A stretch of 37,930 bases of DNA. Source: Planctomycetota bacterium. GTDB taxonomy: Bacteria; Planctomycetota; Uabimicrobiia; Uabimicrobiales; Uabimicrobiaceae. Under the pieces are notes generated by a model, which was not told the origin of the DNA, searched no databases, and saw only the letters and a list, made by a program, of their open reading frames with translations. How positions within the stretch are numbered: the stretch's first letter is position 1; each line of letters starts with the position of its first letter. The stretch is taken from positions 1 through 37,930 of the forward strand of contig JAJDCR010000137.1 of assembly GCA_029260735.1 (NCBI GenBank), written 5' to 3'. This document shows positions 6,563-15,017 of the stretch, in pieces. A program made the position numbers and the translations under genes.

Positions 6563-6851
6563 GCTACAACTCCCTGCTCTTTGTTTTTCTTTGCTTTCCT
6601 ATTAGGAAGTAGAACAACGACAAAAGGGAATGCCATCAATAGTATTAAAAGAATTTCCTCTGGGGTTACTGCGATGCAAAAGAAACCAAAGTATATGTAT
6701 ATTACGCATGGTGGATACTCATTGTGCTCAGGGTACCATTAAGCTCTATCTCAAATAATCTATCTACCGCTTCGCTATCAAGAATTTCAAAAGCTTCAGC
6801 ACCGCTTACCAAAGTAACCAAGGCAAACAAAATCAATATAGCTCTCTTCAT
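6559..6851 (-). pseudogene. Frameshifted member of the tandem family (copy A)
   Basis: ATG 6851 opens 49 codons (MKRAILILFALVTLVSGAEA, then FEILDSEAVDRLFEIELNG) that stop at 6702. In a second frame the region just upstream of that stop continues as CVIYIYFGFFCIAVTPEEIL, a hydrophobic helix and NRKAKKNKEQGVVA. This aligns with the membrane pair and basic tail of copy C, and its TGA overlaps the next ATG (ATGA). The total length of 293 bp is not a multiple of three. One frameshift and probably a small deletion therefore split this copy. Confidence 0.65.
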
Positions 6852-6867
6852 TTCTTAGCTCCTTGAT

Positions 6868-7188
6868 TTATATAGCACTAAGAAGAGTTTCCATACACCA
6901 TCTACTAAGATAGATATTTAATACCGCGGCAAGATGTATCACCAAAATTAAAAAAATAATATCGCTCCGTTTATCTTCTTCTTGCCTATTAATGATAGCA
7001 TAAACAGAAATCATTGCTGGTATTACAAGTTGAATAGGTGATGACATTGGTCTTAAAAGTAAAAAAACAGAAAAATATATTCTTATCCCGAAAATAATAA
7101 CTAACCAACAAAAGAAAATTGCTGCTATGTAGTAAATAAAAATAACTAAAACTGTTTTATCGTTATTCACTTTTTTATCGCAAGACAT
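6868..7188 (-). CDS. Small three-helix membrane protein
   Basis: A 106-residue product beginning MSCDKKVNNDK, with about three membrane helices (VFIYYIAAIFFCWLVIIFGI, FLLLRPMSSPIQLVIPAMIS and DIIFLILVIHLAAVLNIYL). I chose ATG 7188 because GGGAGTGG lies about 8 bases upstream; a frame to 7218 exists but has no site. It is the most upstream gene of the minus-strand run that continues with the tandem signal-peptide family. Family unknown. Confidence 0.6.
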   Translation of the reverse strand: MSCDKKVNNDKTVLVIFIYYIAAIFFCWLVIIFGIRIYFSVFLLLRPMSSPIQLVIPAMISVYAIINRQEEDKRSDIIFLILVIHLAAVLNIYLSRWCMETLLSAI

Positions 7189-7628
7189 AGTTACCACTCC
7201 CAAATACGCCCAAAGCAAACCACTTCACCACAATACTAATTGTACACAATATTGCCCAGCTCGCGCAGATTTTTATTAAATATCATCTCTTATCCCCTAA
7301 ATTCATTAGCTGTCTCTTCACAATTTAAAGTCTTTAGTTACTAACCTAAAGTTGCAGTTTCGTGAAGATGAGGAAATATATGATGATGTTGAGGAAATCG
7401 AGTACATTCTACAAGGATATCTTGCCGTTTATGAAGAGGCCTTGAAGGAAAATGAGATTGAGCTGGAAGATAGAGCAAAAGTTATCTGAGAAATAAGGAA
7501 GTTGCCAAGAAAAGCATTTTTTGCTAAGGTTAGATTTCTCTTATAAAGTCCAAGTTTTAACTTACGGTTTTTATTGGAAGTTCTATTTTTTATAAAGCCA
7601 TTTGAATGAAAATTCTATTTAAATATTA
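7189..7628. other. Intergenic with a small plus-strand coding remnant
   Basis: Within this gap 7310-7489 is open on the plus strand, encoding an acidic helical stretch (LQFREDEEIYDDVEEIEYIL, later EEALKENEIELEDRAKVI). It has no ATG, GTG or TTG start and no ribosome binding site. It looks like the C-terminal tail of a lost gene. Nothing else was seen. Confidence 0.35.
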
Positions 7629-7678
7629 GTCAGAGCAAGCACTATCTACTTTTGTTTTTTTTGCATAAGGTAATCAAA

Positions 7679-8262
7679 ATGTCTTCTAAAAATGTCCCAA
7701 AAGTAAAAGGAGTAGTCAATCCTATTCAATCAGAGTGGAGAAAAAAACTAAGGGAAAAGTTTGGCCTTCTTCCTAATTTTATGATCATTGGTATTCCAAA
7801 AGGGGGAACCACTTCTCTTTTCAATTATCTTTCTCGTCACCCTGACGTTGCAATGTCTGTTCGAAAAGAAATAAACTACTTTTCAAATAACTACAACAAA
7901 GGGCTCGGCTGGTACCGAAGTTTTTTTCCCACTGTTTTCTATAAACTCTTCCTCCAGATTTTTATTGGAAAGAGTATCTTAGTCGGAGAAGCCTCTACCT
8001 CCTATCTATTTAGACCACGTTCCGCTGAGCGTACTCATAAACTTTTACCTCAGTGTAAACTGATTATGCTCCTGCGAAATCCGGTAGACAGAGTGCCTTC
8101 CCAATATGTCCAAAATCGTAAAATTGGGAAAGTATCAGAAGACCGTATGAGAAATTTAATGTAAAAATGTCTCCTGAGCTTTGCAAAGAATTGGTGGAGT
8201 TTTTTCGGCCTTACAATGAAGCTCTCTATAAATTTTTAGGAAAAGATTTTGCTTGGGAATAG
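7679..8262 (+). pseudogene. Sulfotransferase, internally deleted copy
   Basis: From ATG 7679 the frame matches the intact downstream copy for about 150 residues. It keeps the PAPS-binding loop (IPKGGTTSLFNYLSRHP) and the second PAPS motif (LLRNPVDRVPSQY). After GKVSEDRM it frameshifts and stops at 8162-8164. The lost frame resumes at once in another register as KFNVKMSPELCKELVEFF and ends KFLGKDFAWE at 8262, exactly like the intact gene. Against the 867-bp intact gene 283 bp are missing. The product would lack the C-terminal half and is almost surely inactive. Confidence 0.85.
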
Positions 8263-8373
8263 ATATTTATGAACTATAGTAGACAGTTAGTAGTAAAATT
8301 AAAACTACACTTGTTAAGAAACGGTCAGAGCAAAAACTATCTACTTTTATTTTCTTTTGTATAAGGTAACCAA

Positions 8374-9240
8374 ATGTCTTCTGGAAATATTTCAGAAATA
8401 AAAGAAATAGTAAATCCCATTCGATCAGAGTGGATAAAAAAGTTAAGGGCAAAGTTTGGTCTTCTTCCTAATTTTATAATTATTGGTATTCAAAAAGGGG
8501 GAACCACTTCTCTTTACCAATATCTTTCACATCACCCTTACATTTCTGCCTCTGCTTGCAAGGAAATTCATTATTTTTCAAATCACTACAACAAAGGAAT
8601 TGATTGGTACCGAAGTTTTTTTCCCACTGTTTTCTATAAATTCTTCCTCCAGATTTTTGCTGGAAAGAGTATCTTGACGGGAGAGGCTTCCCCTTCCTAT
8701 CTCTTTAGGCCCCATGCTGCTAAGCGTATTTATGAACTTTTGCCCCACTGTAAACTAGTTATCTTACTACGAAATCCCGTAGACAGAGCGCTTTCTCAAT
8801 ATGTCCAGCATCGGAAAAGTGGAAAAGTATTAGAGAGTTTAGAAAGTGTAATTCTTCGGGCCAAAAAAGAGTATCCAGAGCAATTCCAAAAAATGCAAGA
8901 GGATAAAACGTATAAAGGGGAGAGTTGCTTATCTTTATTAAAAAAAGGAATTTACATTGAGCAAATTAAAGAGTGGCAAAAGTATTTTCCCAAAGAACAA
9001 ATGCTTATATTAAAAAGTGAGGATTTGTTTTCAGAACCTAATCAAGTTTATCAAGAGGTTTTAGATTTTTTAGATATTCCTCCCTATGAGCTAGAGCATT
9101 ATCGTGTTTTTAATAAAGGAAAGTATGAGAAATTTAATGTAAAAATCTCTCCTGAGCTTCGCAAAGAACTGGTGGAGTTTTTTCAGCCTCACAATGAAAC
9201 TCTCTATGATTTTTTAGGAAAAGATTTTGCTTGGGAATAA
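8374..9240 (+). CDS. PAPS-dependent sulfotransferase
   Basis: A 288-residue cytosolic sulfotransferase of the heparan-sulfotransferase-like (Sulfotransfer_1) type. It transfers sulfate from PAPS to a hydroxyl or amine of a sugar or small molecule. Seen in the sequence: the 5'-phosphosulfate loop IGIQKGGTTSLYQYLSHHP at about residues 36-55, the 3'-phosphate motif LLRNPVDRALSQY at about 130-142 with the conserved Arg and Ser, and the late KGKYEKF segment with the Lys typical of substrate-loop regions. Length is normal. The start ATG 8374 has AAGG 9 bases upstream. A decayed tandem copy lies just upstream and a bidirectional terminator just downstream. The acceptor is unknown; a role in the neighbouring biosynthetic cluster is possible but the terminator separates them. 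Confidence 0.85.
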   Translation: MSSGNISEIKEIVNPIRSEWIKKLRAKFGLLPNFIIIGIQKGGTTSLYQYLSHHPYISASACKEIHYFSNHYNKGIDWYRSFFPTVFYKFFLQIFAGKSILTGEASPSYLFRPHAAKRIYELLPHCKLVILLRNPVDRALSQYVQHRKSGKVLESLESVILRAKKEYPEQFQKMQEDKTYKGESCLSLLKKGIYIEQIKEWQKYFPKEQMLILKSEDLFSEPNQVYQEVLDFLDIPPYELEHYRVFNKGKYEKFNVKISPELRKELVEFFQPHNETLYDFLGKDFAWE

Positions 9241-9270
9241 ATAACAAATCGTTTGCAGACACAAAAAAAA

Positions 9271-9300
9271 GCCGGAATTACTTTGAACTGTAATTCCGGC
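9271..9300. terminator. Bidirectional rho-independent terminator
   Basis: A perfect 11-bp stem (GCCGGAATTAC / GTAATTCCGGC) with an 8-base loop, flanked by eight A on the left and seven T on the right. It sits between the convergent sulfotransferase and PEP-CTERM genes and can end transcripts from both sides. Confidence 0.95.
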
Positions 9301-9330
9301 TTTTTTTATTACGAAGTGCATCTCATCAAG

Positions 9331-9930
9331 TTATTTTTTTCTAGAAAAAAGTCCTATGGCCAAAGCACTCAAGAGCAAAAAATAGGTACTAGGCTCAGGA
9401 ACACTAGTAGAAGAAACTGTCAATGTGTCAATAAAGATACTTCCATTGGTTGGAGTAATCGGAGTGATCACCACTTTTTTAATGCCTTCATCCGAAATAA
9501 AACCACCAAAATTGACGACTGAGCTTGGTAAATTCAAGCTTCCCAGTAAATTATTTTGAGCGTCAAAAACATCAAATCTCTCCGCATCAACGAGACTAGT
9601 GTTAAAAAGACCTACGCCTCGGACAGCATTATCAAAAGTGATGATAATAGGGGAAACTAGGTCACTGTTAAGAACAACATTAGAAGGAGATTCAGAAGTA
9701 CCTCCGTTGTCGCCTAAAGTAACATGCGAGTTTTCGAAGCTCATGCCCGCAATTTGGTTTGTCAAAACAGTGCCATCTGAAAAAACAACACCTGGGTCAA
9801 AACTATCAAAATTGTGAGTGACAAAAGAATTTAAGTTACTCAAAAAGATCGCTTCATTTGTGAAAGATATAGTTGCTCCGCTCACCAATGGGGCTAAAGC
9901 AAAGCATAGACAAAATATAACTTGTTTCAT
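9331..9930 (-). CDS. PEP-CTERM sorting-domain protein
   Basis: A 199-residue exported protein with a signal peptide (MKQVIFCLCFALAPLVSGA), a beta-rich middle of about 150 residues without a recognised domain, and a PEP-CTERM tail: VPEPSTYF, a membrane helix and terminal SRKK. Such tails are processed by exosortase and mark surface or matrix proteins in lineages that make exopolysaccharide. ATG 9930 is preceded by GGAGAGG. It is the last gene of a probable minus-strand unit and is followed by the terminator at 9271-9300. No exosortase gene is in the window. Confidence 0.85.
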   Translation of the reverse strand: MKQVIFCLCFALAPLVSGATISFTNEAIFLSNLNSFVTHNFDSFDPGVVFSDGTVLTNQIAGMSFENSHVTLGDNGGTSESPSNVVLNSDLVSPIIITFDNAVRGVGLFNTSLVDAERFDVFDAQNNLLGSLNLPSSVVNFGGFISDEGIKKVVITPITPTNGSIFIDTLTVSSTSVPEPSTYFLLLSALAIGLFSRKK

Positions 9931-9989
9931 TTTCCTCTCCATTTCTTTTAATTTAGTCTTTTATAGTATAAGAGAATGGAGCTGTATTT

Positions 9990-10985
9990 TCAAGTATTTT
10001 GTTTTTGCCTGGAGAAAACATTTCCCATCAATATTCCCCCGAGCAAGAGAAGTAATAAGCTAGAAGGCTCTGGGACAACTGCTGAAGAGAAAACAATCAC
10101 ATCGTTGGGTTGATTTAACCCCGTTGTAAAGTCGCTAACTGTGGTTCCATCAAAGCGAAGAACTCTACCATTACCACCATTTCTGTGCTCTACCGCCAAA
10201 AGATCACCATTGGGTAAAAAATTGATCCCCAAAGGAGTATTCAAACCTGTAATTAGATTGCTTGTGATTAGGCTAAAGTCAGAACCACTAAAAACGTGTA
10301 TGGCATCATTGGCTGAGCCATCAAAGCTTACACTTGCCGCGTAGATATCTTGTATTTGATCCCCATTCAGGTCGGTTCCGAGGATAACTCCTTCGGCAGC
10401 ACTAGGAAAAAAAGCTCCTCCAAAGGTGGTGATTTCGCTCCCATCGCTATCGTTATAAACCCCTATTCCGTTTCCATTGCGTAATCCTACGTAGATTTTG
10501 CCGTCCTGAGAAAAAATTTCATCTAGTCCTGTTAAGCCTTGGAGATCTCCAAAAGCACCCGGATCTAACTGAGTTTTTGTTTGGACATCCCAACGTTCGA
10601 CTCTTTGCTGAGCAAACTTGGCCACAAGCATGTCCCCATTACTTCTAAAGCCTACATCGAGAACATTTGAAGAAGTACTTCCGACCGAAATAACATCGAC
10701 TCTCGTAAAGCTAATCGGATCGACCACAACTATATTGCTATTGAGAAACGAGGAAACGTAGAGGTTGCCATCTGGTCCAATCGCACCTCCCGCTGATCCA
10801 TCTAGCTCTCCTGGTAAAGTTAGCGTTCCTAAAAGATTACCGGACAAATCGTATTTGGTAATACTGTCATCAACAAAGTTGGTCACAAAAACAAACTCTG
10901 TTGCCTCAATGGTCGAATTTTGTCCAAAGCTCAGGATAGCTACAACACTGACTAAACACATCCATTTAGGGATAAAAAATTTCAT
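9990..10985 (-). CDS. PEP-CTERM beta-propeller (NHL/SMP-30-like) protein
   Basis: A 331-residue exported protein. The signal peptide (about residues 1-28, CLVSVVAILSFGQ) is followed by about five blade-like repeats with motifs such as ITKYDLSGNLLGTL, AIGPDGNLYVSSF, GFRSNGDMLVAKF, FSQDGKIYVGLRNGNGIGVY and NFLPNGDLLAVEHRNG. These are the D/N-G-x-(L/I)-x-V strands of six-bladed propellers. The tail VVPEPSSLLLLLLGG with a basic end is a PEP-CTERM sorting signal. ATG 10985 has AAAGGGAT upstream. It lies 62 nt after the aminotransferase gene and 59 nt before the next PEP-CTERM gene, so it may be in the same transcript. Ligand unknown. Confidence 0.85.
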   Translation of the reverse strand: MKFFIPKWMCLVSVVAILSFGQNSTIEATEFVFVTNFVDDSITKYDLSGNLLGTLTLPGELDGSAGGAIGPDGNLYVSSFLNSNIVVVDPISFTRVDVISVGSTSSNVLDVGFRSNGDMLVAKFAQQRVERWDVQTKTQLDPGAFGDLQGLTGLDEIFSQDGKIYVGLRNGNGIGVYNDSDGSEITTFGGAFFPSAAEGVILGTDLNGDQIQDIYAASVSFDGSANDAIHVFSGSDFSLITSNLITGLNTPLGINFLPNGDLLAVEHRNGGNGRVLRFDGTTVSDFTTGLNQPNDVIVFSSAVVPEPSSLLLLLLGGILMGNVFSRQKQNT

Positions 10986-11047
10986 ATGATCCCTTTCTTT
11001 TAAAATTAAATTCTGAAAATTTAATAGGGACACGCCCTAAACAAACA

Positions 11048-12346
11048 TTAATTTTTTTTGGATATCCACTCACACAAAAGCTCTACTCCCCTTACTGTAT
11101 CAGGGCAATATTTTTTTAGAAACTCTGGAGTAACGGGATTTTCTCCGAGTTGATCAACCGCGGAAAGAACTTCTCTTCCTTCAAAGTTGACATAAGCCAA
11201 ACGAACAGTGAACTCCTTCAGTGGTCTCCCAAAATCGACTCCCGGAAGAATAGCTACTCCGGTTTCTTCCAGCAACCTTTGGCAAAGCACACGGCTGTCA
11301 AAAATCCCTCGTTGAAAGAAACTATCTTGAAAAGAAGTTAGATCGGGAAAAAGATAAAAACCTCCTTCGGGAGAAACTACTTTCGCTCCTGTTTGACGGA
11401 GAAGATAGGTTAAATGATCTCCCAGAAAGAAAAGAATTTTGCGACTATTTTTTAAATAGCGATCAATCTCTTCTCCTCCTTCGTAGGCCCGTACAGCAGC
11501 ATACTGAATAGGCGCACTGGTCGAAGTAAAAGTTTCACTTGCTATGGCTGTCATCGCCTTTAAAAGCCAATGTAGTTGACGGGGAAAGACAAAAACCCCC
11601 AAGCGCCAACCCCCTGCTCCACACCATTTACTCAAACCACTGCTAAAAATGGTTCCTTCAGGATACATCGGAACAATCGATTGGTGAGAAGCATCATGAT
11701 CGAGTTTCCCATAAATTTCATCGGATAGTATTAGTATACTATATCGACGAGCAACATCTGCTATTTTTTTTAATTCTTCTACAGGATAGGTCGCTCCAGT
11801 CGGATTGGAAGGATAATTCAGTATTAGAATGCGTGGATGATCCGGGTCGGAAGCGCAAAAACGATCTAGTTCTTCTCCTGTTAAACGCCAATTATTTTCT
11901 ATTTGCGTAGGTAAAAAGTGAACATTACGTCCGATAATCTGGGCTTGGGGGGCATAGGAAACCCAGGAAGGAGAAGGAATTAGTATATCTCCATAGTAGG
12001 CTAGTTGAAGAATGAACATGAGCTCTTTTGACCCTGGTCCAATCAGAACATCATCCTCGGTGCACTCCATACCATAGACTAAACACTGATGTTGGGCAAT
12101 AGTCTGACGTAAGCTCTTAAGACCTTTGACTTGAAGATAATCCTTTTGGTGAGCATTCTCTTGAAGAGCACTCACCACGCACGGAGGCACAGGAAAAGGA
12201 GATTGTCCTAGACCTAACTTGTATATTTTTTTTCCGGCCTCTACTAGCTGAGCTGATTTTTCATTAATCGCAATAGTCGCCGAAACTGGCAAACTACGCA
12301 CATTTAAGTTGAGATGAATTCTGGAGTTTTCTGTTTGCTTTACCAC
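11048..12346 (-). CDS. Class I/II aminotransferase (fold type I PLP enzyme)
   Basis: A 432-residue PLP enzyme. Motifs in order: KLGLGQSPFPVP near residue 42; the cofactor-pocket region GPGSKELMFIL; NYPSNPTGATYP (about 178-189); SDEIYGKL with the Asp that pairs with the PLP nitrogen; SGLSKWCGAGGWRLG (about 233-247) with the Schiff-base Lys and phosphate-binding Arg; VRLAYVNFEG with the substrate-carboxylate Arg. It is likely cytosolic and acts on an alpha-amino acid or its keto acid; the substrate cannot be read. It starts with GTG (AAGG upstream), 18 nt after the flavin monooxygenase gene, so the two are cotranscribed. In this setting it may make or consume an amino building block. Confidence 0.85.
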   Translation of the reverse strand: MVKQTENSRIHLNLNVRSLPVSATIAINEKSAQLVEAGKKIYKLGLGQSPFPVPPCVVSALQENAHQKDYLQVKGLKSLRQTIAQHQCLVYGMECTEDDVLIGPGSKELMFILQLAYYGDILIPSPSWVSYAPQAQIIGRNVHFLPTQIENNWRLTGEELDRFCASDPDHPRILILNYPSNPTGATYPVEELKKIADVARRYSILILSDEIYGKLDHDASHQSIVPMYPEGTIFSSGLSKWCGAGGWRLGVFVFPRQLHWLLKAMTAIASETFTSTSAPIQYAAVRAYEGGEEIDRYLKNSRKILFFLGDHLTYLLRQTGAKVVSPEGGFYLFPDLTSFQDSFFQRGIFDSRVLCQRLLEETGVAILPGVDFGRPLKEFTVRLAYVNFEGREVLSAVDQLGENPVTPEFLKKYCPDTVRGVELLCEWISKKN

Positions 12347-12364
12347 AGGAAATACCTTAATTTT

Positions 12365-13873
12365 TTAAATTCTTTTGCTCTCTGTTTCAATATCATAAGT
12401 CTCAATATCATAATCGCTAAACTTAGGCTTTCGTAAAGCCCACCAATACGCTAAAGTACAATGAGCCCATAAAGTGGTAATTTTACCATCTTTTGTCTTG
12501 TACCAGCTATCACAATCTGCTGCCCAAACCGTTTTTTCCAAACCTTTTTGCAAAGCTTTATCAAAAGTCTCCATGGCAGATTTTTTCACGTCAATGGATT
12601 TCTTTTGACTGAGCTTCTTCAAGCACTTCATGACGTAATTGACTTGGGCTTCGATCATAAAAATAATCGAATTATGACCTAGGCCAGTGTTTGGCCCTAA
12701 CAGAAAGAAAAAATTAGGGTATCCTGTTACGGTTAGTCCCCAGTGAGTTTTTACTCCTTCTTTCCATGCCTCTGACAAGGGTTGTCCTCCTCGTCCTTGG
12801 ATATCGATCGGTCCTAGTAGATCGGCCACTTGAAATCCGGTGGCCAAAACAATGACATCGACTTCGCAAGTTTTTCCTTCTTTGGTCAGAATTCCGTTGG
12901 GGGTGATTTTTTCGATTCCCTCTGTGATAAGTTCTACATTATCTCGGTTTAAAGCGGGGAAGTAATCGTCCGAGAGAAGAACCCGTTTACAGCCTAAGGG
13001 ATAATTGGGAATTAGTTTTTTTTGTAACTCAGGATCAGGAATTTGCTCGCACATACTTTTAATCGTTCGCTTGGCTTGGAAAGCTCCTATCTTACTCCCT
13101 TTTTTAAAAGCAATAAAACGACTTTCCATGAACCAATATATCGCCCAACGCAAGATTCGGAGCAAAAAGGGAAAACGTCGGAAACGTTTTTTTTCTTTTT
13201 CACTGTAGTCCCGATTATTTCGACGCACAATGTAGTTAGGGGTGCGCTGAAACACGTGAAGTTTTTTTACTTCAGGGGCAATTGCTGGAATAATTTGAAT
13301 GGCGCTGGCAGCGCTTCCTATAACTCCGACTCGTTTGCCTTTTAGGTCACAGTCATGATTCCACTGAGCAGAATGAAAAACATCTCCCGAAAAATCAGAA
13401 AGCCCCTCAATATCTGGAATTAAGGGACGATTTAAAGCACCAATCGCACTCACTAAAACCCGAGCTTGGATCTTTTCCCCTTCTTTGTTCTCAATTGTCC
13501 AAAGAGCTTTCTCTTCGTTAAAACTCGCTCCCTTAATTTCGCAGTGAAAGCGAACATGAGGCCGGATTTTGTACTTATCGACACAGGTTTCTGTATAAGC
13601 TTGAATTTCTGGTTGGGGAGAGAAAACTCTCGACCAGTCAGGGTTAAGCTCAAAGGAAAAGCAGTAGAGATGAGAAGGCACATCACAGGCCGCTCCTGGA
13701 TAAGTATTGTCATACCAAGTTCCACTGATTCCACCAGTTTTTTCAAAGATCTTAAAGCGAGTGATACCTGCCTGACGTAACTTAATTGCCATACAAATAC
13801 CGGAAAAACCTGCTCCCACAATGGCGACCTCAAGAGGAGAGTTGTCTTCCTCTTGCATTTTATCCGTACTCAT
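12365..13873 (-). CDS. Class B flavin monooxygenase (Baeyer-Villiger/N-hydroxylating type)
   Basis: A 502-residue FAD- and NADPH-dependent monooxygenase. It has the FAD Rossmann motif VAIVGAGFSGICMA (about 14-27), the GTWYDNTYPGAACDVPS segment typical of the family, the class B fingerprint FSGDVFHSAQW (F-x-G-x3-H-x3-W) at about residues 160-170, a second dinucleotide motif VGVIGSAASAIQI for NADPH, and ATGFQVAD. Known relatives insert oxygen next to ketones or oxygenate amines and sulfides. ATG 13873 has AGGAAG upstream. The gene sits between UbiA and aminotransferase genes with short gaps (43 and 18 nt) on one strand, which suggests tailoring of a prenylated or amino-bearing intermediate. Confidence 0.9.
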   Translation of the reverse strand: MSTDKMQEEDNSPLEVAIVGAGFSGICMAIKLRQAGITRFKIFEKTGGISGTWYDNTYPGAACDVPSHLYCFSFELNPDWSRVFSPQPEIQAYTETCVDKYKIRPHVRFHCEIKGASFNEEKALWTIENKEGEKIQARVLVSAIGALNRPLIPDIEGLSDFSGDVFHSAQWNHDCDLKGKRVGVIGSAASAIQIIPAIAPEVKKLHVFQRTPNYIVRRNNRDYSEKEKKRFRRFPFLLRILRWAIYWFMESRFIAFKKGSKIGAFQAKRTIKSMCEQIPDPELQKKLIPNYPLGCKRVLLSDDYFPALNRDNVELITEGIEKITPNGILTKEGKTCEVDVIVLATGFQVADLLGPIDIQGRGGQPLSEAWKEGVKTHWGLTVTGYPNFFFLLGPNTGLGHNSIIFMIEAQVNYVMKCLKKLSQKKSIDVKKSAMETFDKALQKGLEKTVWAADCDSWYKTKDGKITTLWAHCTLAYWWALRKPKFSDYDIETYDIETESKRI

Positions 13874-13916
13874 CAAATTTCTTCCTTAATTTAGGGTGTA
13901 CCATTTTAGAAAGTGT

Positions 13917-14783
13917 TTATGTTCCTGGAAGGAAACGATGTCCTAGTAAAGTCATGAAGAAAGCGAGCAGAGCCCACCAAGAGAGATCTCCTCCCGATAT
14001 TCCCATGACAACTCCATCCCATAGAGAGATTCCTGCTAACAAAAACCCCACCAAAATCTTAACCGATATTTTTTTCTGAGCGGCAGCAAAAACAACAGAG
14101 ATAACCCAAAGAGTAAAAAAAATAGCCCAAGATACGCTCCCTAAGTCATGAGCTTGAAAAAAAGCATAGCCGCAAGGAAGAAGTAAAAAAATCAATGGCC
14201 AAGAAGAAAGCAAATGGGTATGGTTTTCTTGACGAGCAAAATAAGTTAAACCAATAATGTAGCCACCTAAAAGGAAAGCCGGAAAAAGAACCGCAGTAAA
14301 ATTTGCAGAAGTAACTATGGCGGCTGACAAAAGGTAGACCCAAAATCGACAAGAGGCCATAATCCAGGGGCTTCCGGAAAAAGATTTATGCACTATATCG
14401 TAAATTACAATAGAAAGAGTCAGCAATCCTCCCCAAAGCATGGGCGCAAAACTAAAAACTCTTTCTTGGCAAAGCCAGGCCAAAAAAAGATTAGCACCCA
14501 CCAAGAAAAGAGAGGCCACAAAAAAAGCTTCTTTTCGAGAAATAATCTCTTGGGGAATAGGACGCTCGGGCCTTTCCTTTCGGTCAATAGCAGCATCGCA
14601 AGCGTCGTTAAGAAACATTCCTCCCACATAATACAAAGTGAGAATAGCAAAGGTATAAAAGTAGAGAGAAAAAGAAGGAACTCCCCCCACAAAAACCATT
14701 GCTGCTAAGGCATTACTACCTACTGTTGGTAAGTTCGAGAGACGACTCATACGAATGTAAGCGAACAGTTTTTTGGTGAGCAT
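13917..14783 (-). CDS. UbiA-family membrane prenyltransferase
   Basis: A 288-residue integral membrane enzyme with about eight or nine helices. UbiA enzymes transfer a prenyl group from a diphosphate to an aromatic or other acceptor, using Mg bound by two Asp-rich motifs. The first is canonical here: NDACDAAIDRKERPERPIP (about residues 59-77, N-D-x2-D-x3-D). The second region reads YDIVHKSFSGSP followed by MASCRFWVYL, the 'HK...SP..MA.CR..VYL' pattern I associate with EboC-like members rather than ubiquinone or heme O synthases. It heads the minus-strand unit and diverges from the MpaB-like gene. There is no strong ribosome binding site before ATG 14783. Some UbiA members are terpene cyclases, so cyclase activity cannot be excluded. 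Confidence 0.85.
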   Translation of the reverse strand: MLTKKLFAYIRMSRLSNLPTVGSNALAAMVFVGGVPSFSLYFYTFAILTLYYVGGMFLNDACDAAIDRKERPERPIPQEIISRKEAFFVASLFLVGANLFLAWLCQERVFSFAPMLWGGLLTLSIVIYDIVHKSFSGSPWIMASCRFWVYLLSAAIVTSANFTAVLFPAFLLGGYIIGLTYFARQENHTHLLSSWPLIFLLLPCGYAFFQAHDLGSVSWAIFFTLWVISVVFAAAQKKISVKILVGFLLAGISLWDGVVMGISGGDLSWWALLAFFMTLLGHRFLPGT

Positions 14784-15017
14784 AGTTGACCAGAATAAGA
14801 ACTTGAGAAAAAGTTATTTGCATCAATTCATGATAATAGCAAAAAAAATACCCATCTTCAAGCTTCAATGCCCATGGAAATAAGTTGCTAAGAAGAGTTT
14901 CTAAAAAAGAATGGCAATCGACAAGCGATCATCGTAAAATTAGGGCTTTCTAAGCCATTATTTTTTTAGGTCCATATCCCAAAAACTCAGTCACCGTGTC
15001 CCTAAGGAAAATCACCT

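Larger units (their letters stand above)
7629..9240 (+). repeat. Tandem gene duplication (sulfotransferase plus upstream flank)
   Basis: Unit 1 (7629-8262) and unit 2 (8324-9240) share a 50-bp upstream flank (GTCAGAGCAA, then CTATCTACTTTT and TAAGGTAA) and the whole sulfotransferase reading frame. Unit 1 lacks 283 bp of the gene's middle. Confidence 0.85.

Noticed and set aside
430..9240. A functional link between the SUMF1-fold protein and the sulfotransferase as a sulfatase/sulfation system
   Set aside because: The SUMF1-fold protein lacks the catalytic cysteines, no sulfatase is present, and the genes are 6 kb apart on opposite strands.
13917..14783. A complete ebo operon (EboA-F)
   Set aside because: Only the UbiA member resembles EboC; no TatD-like, dehydroquinate-synthase-like or xylose-isomerase-like genes accompany it.
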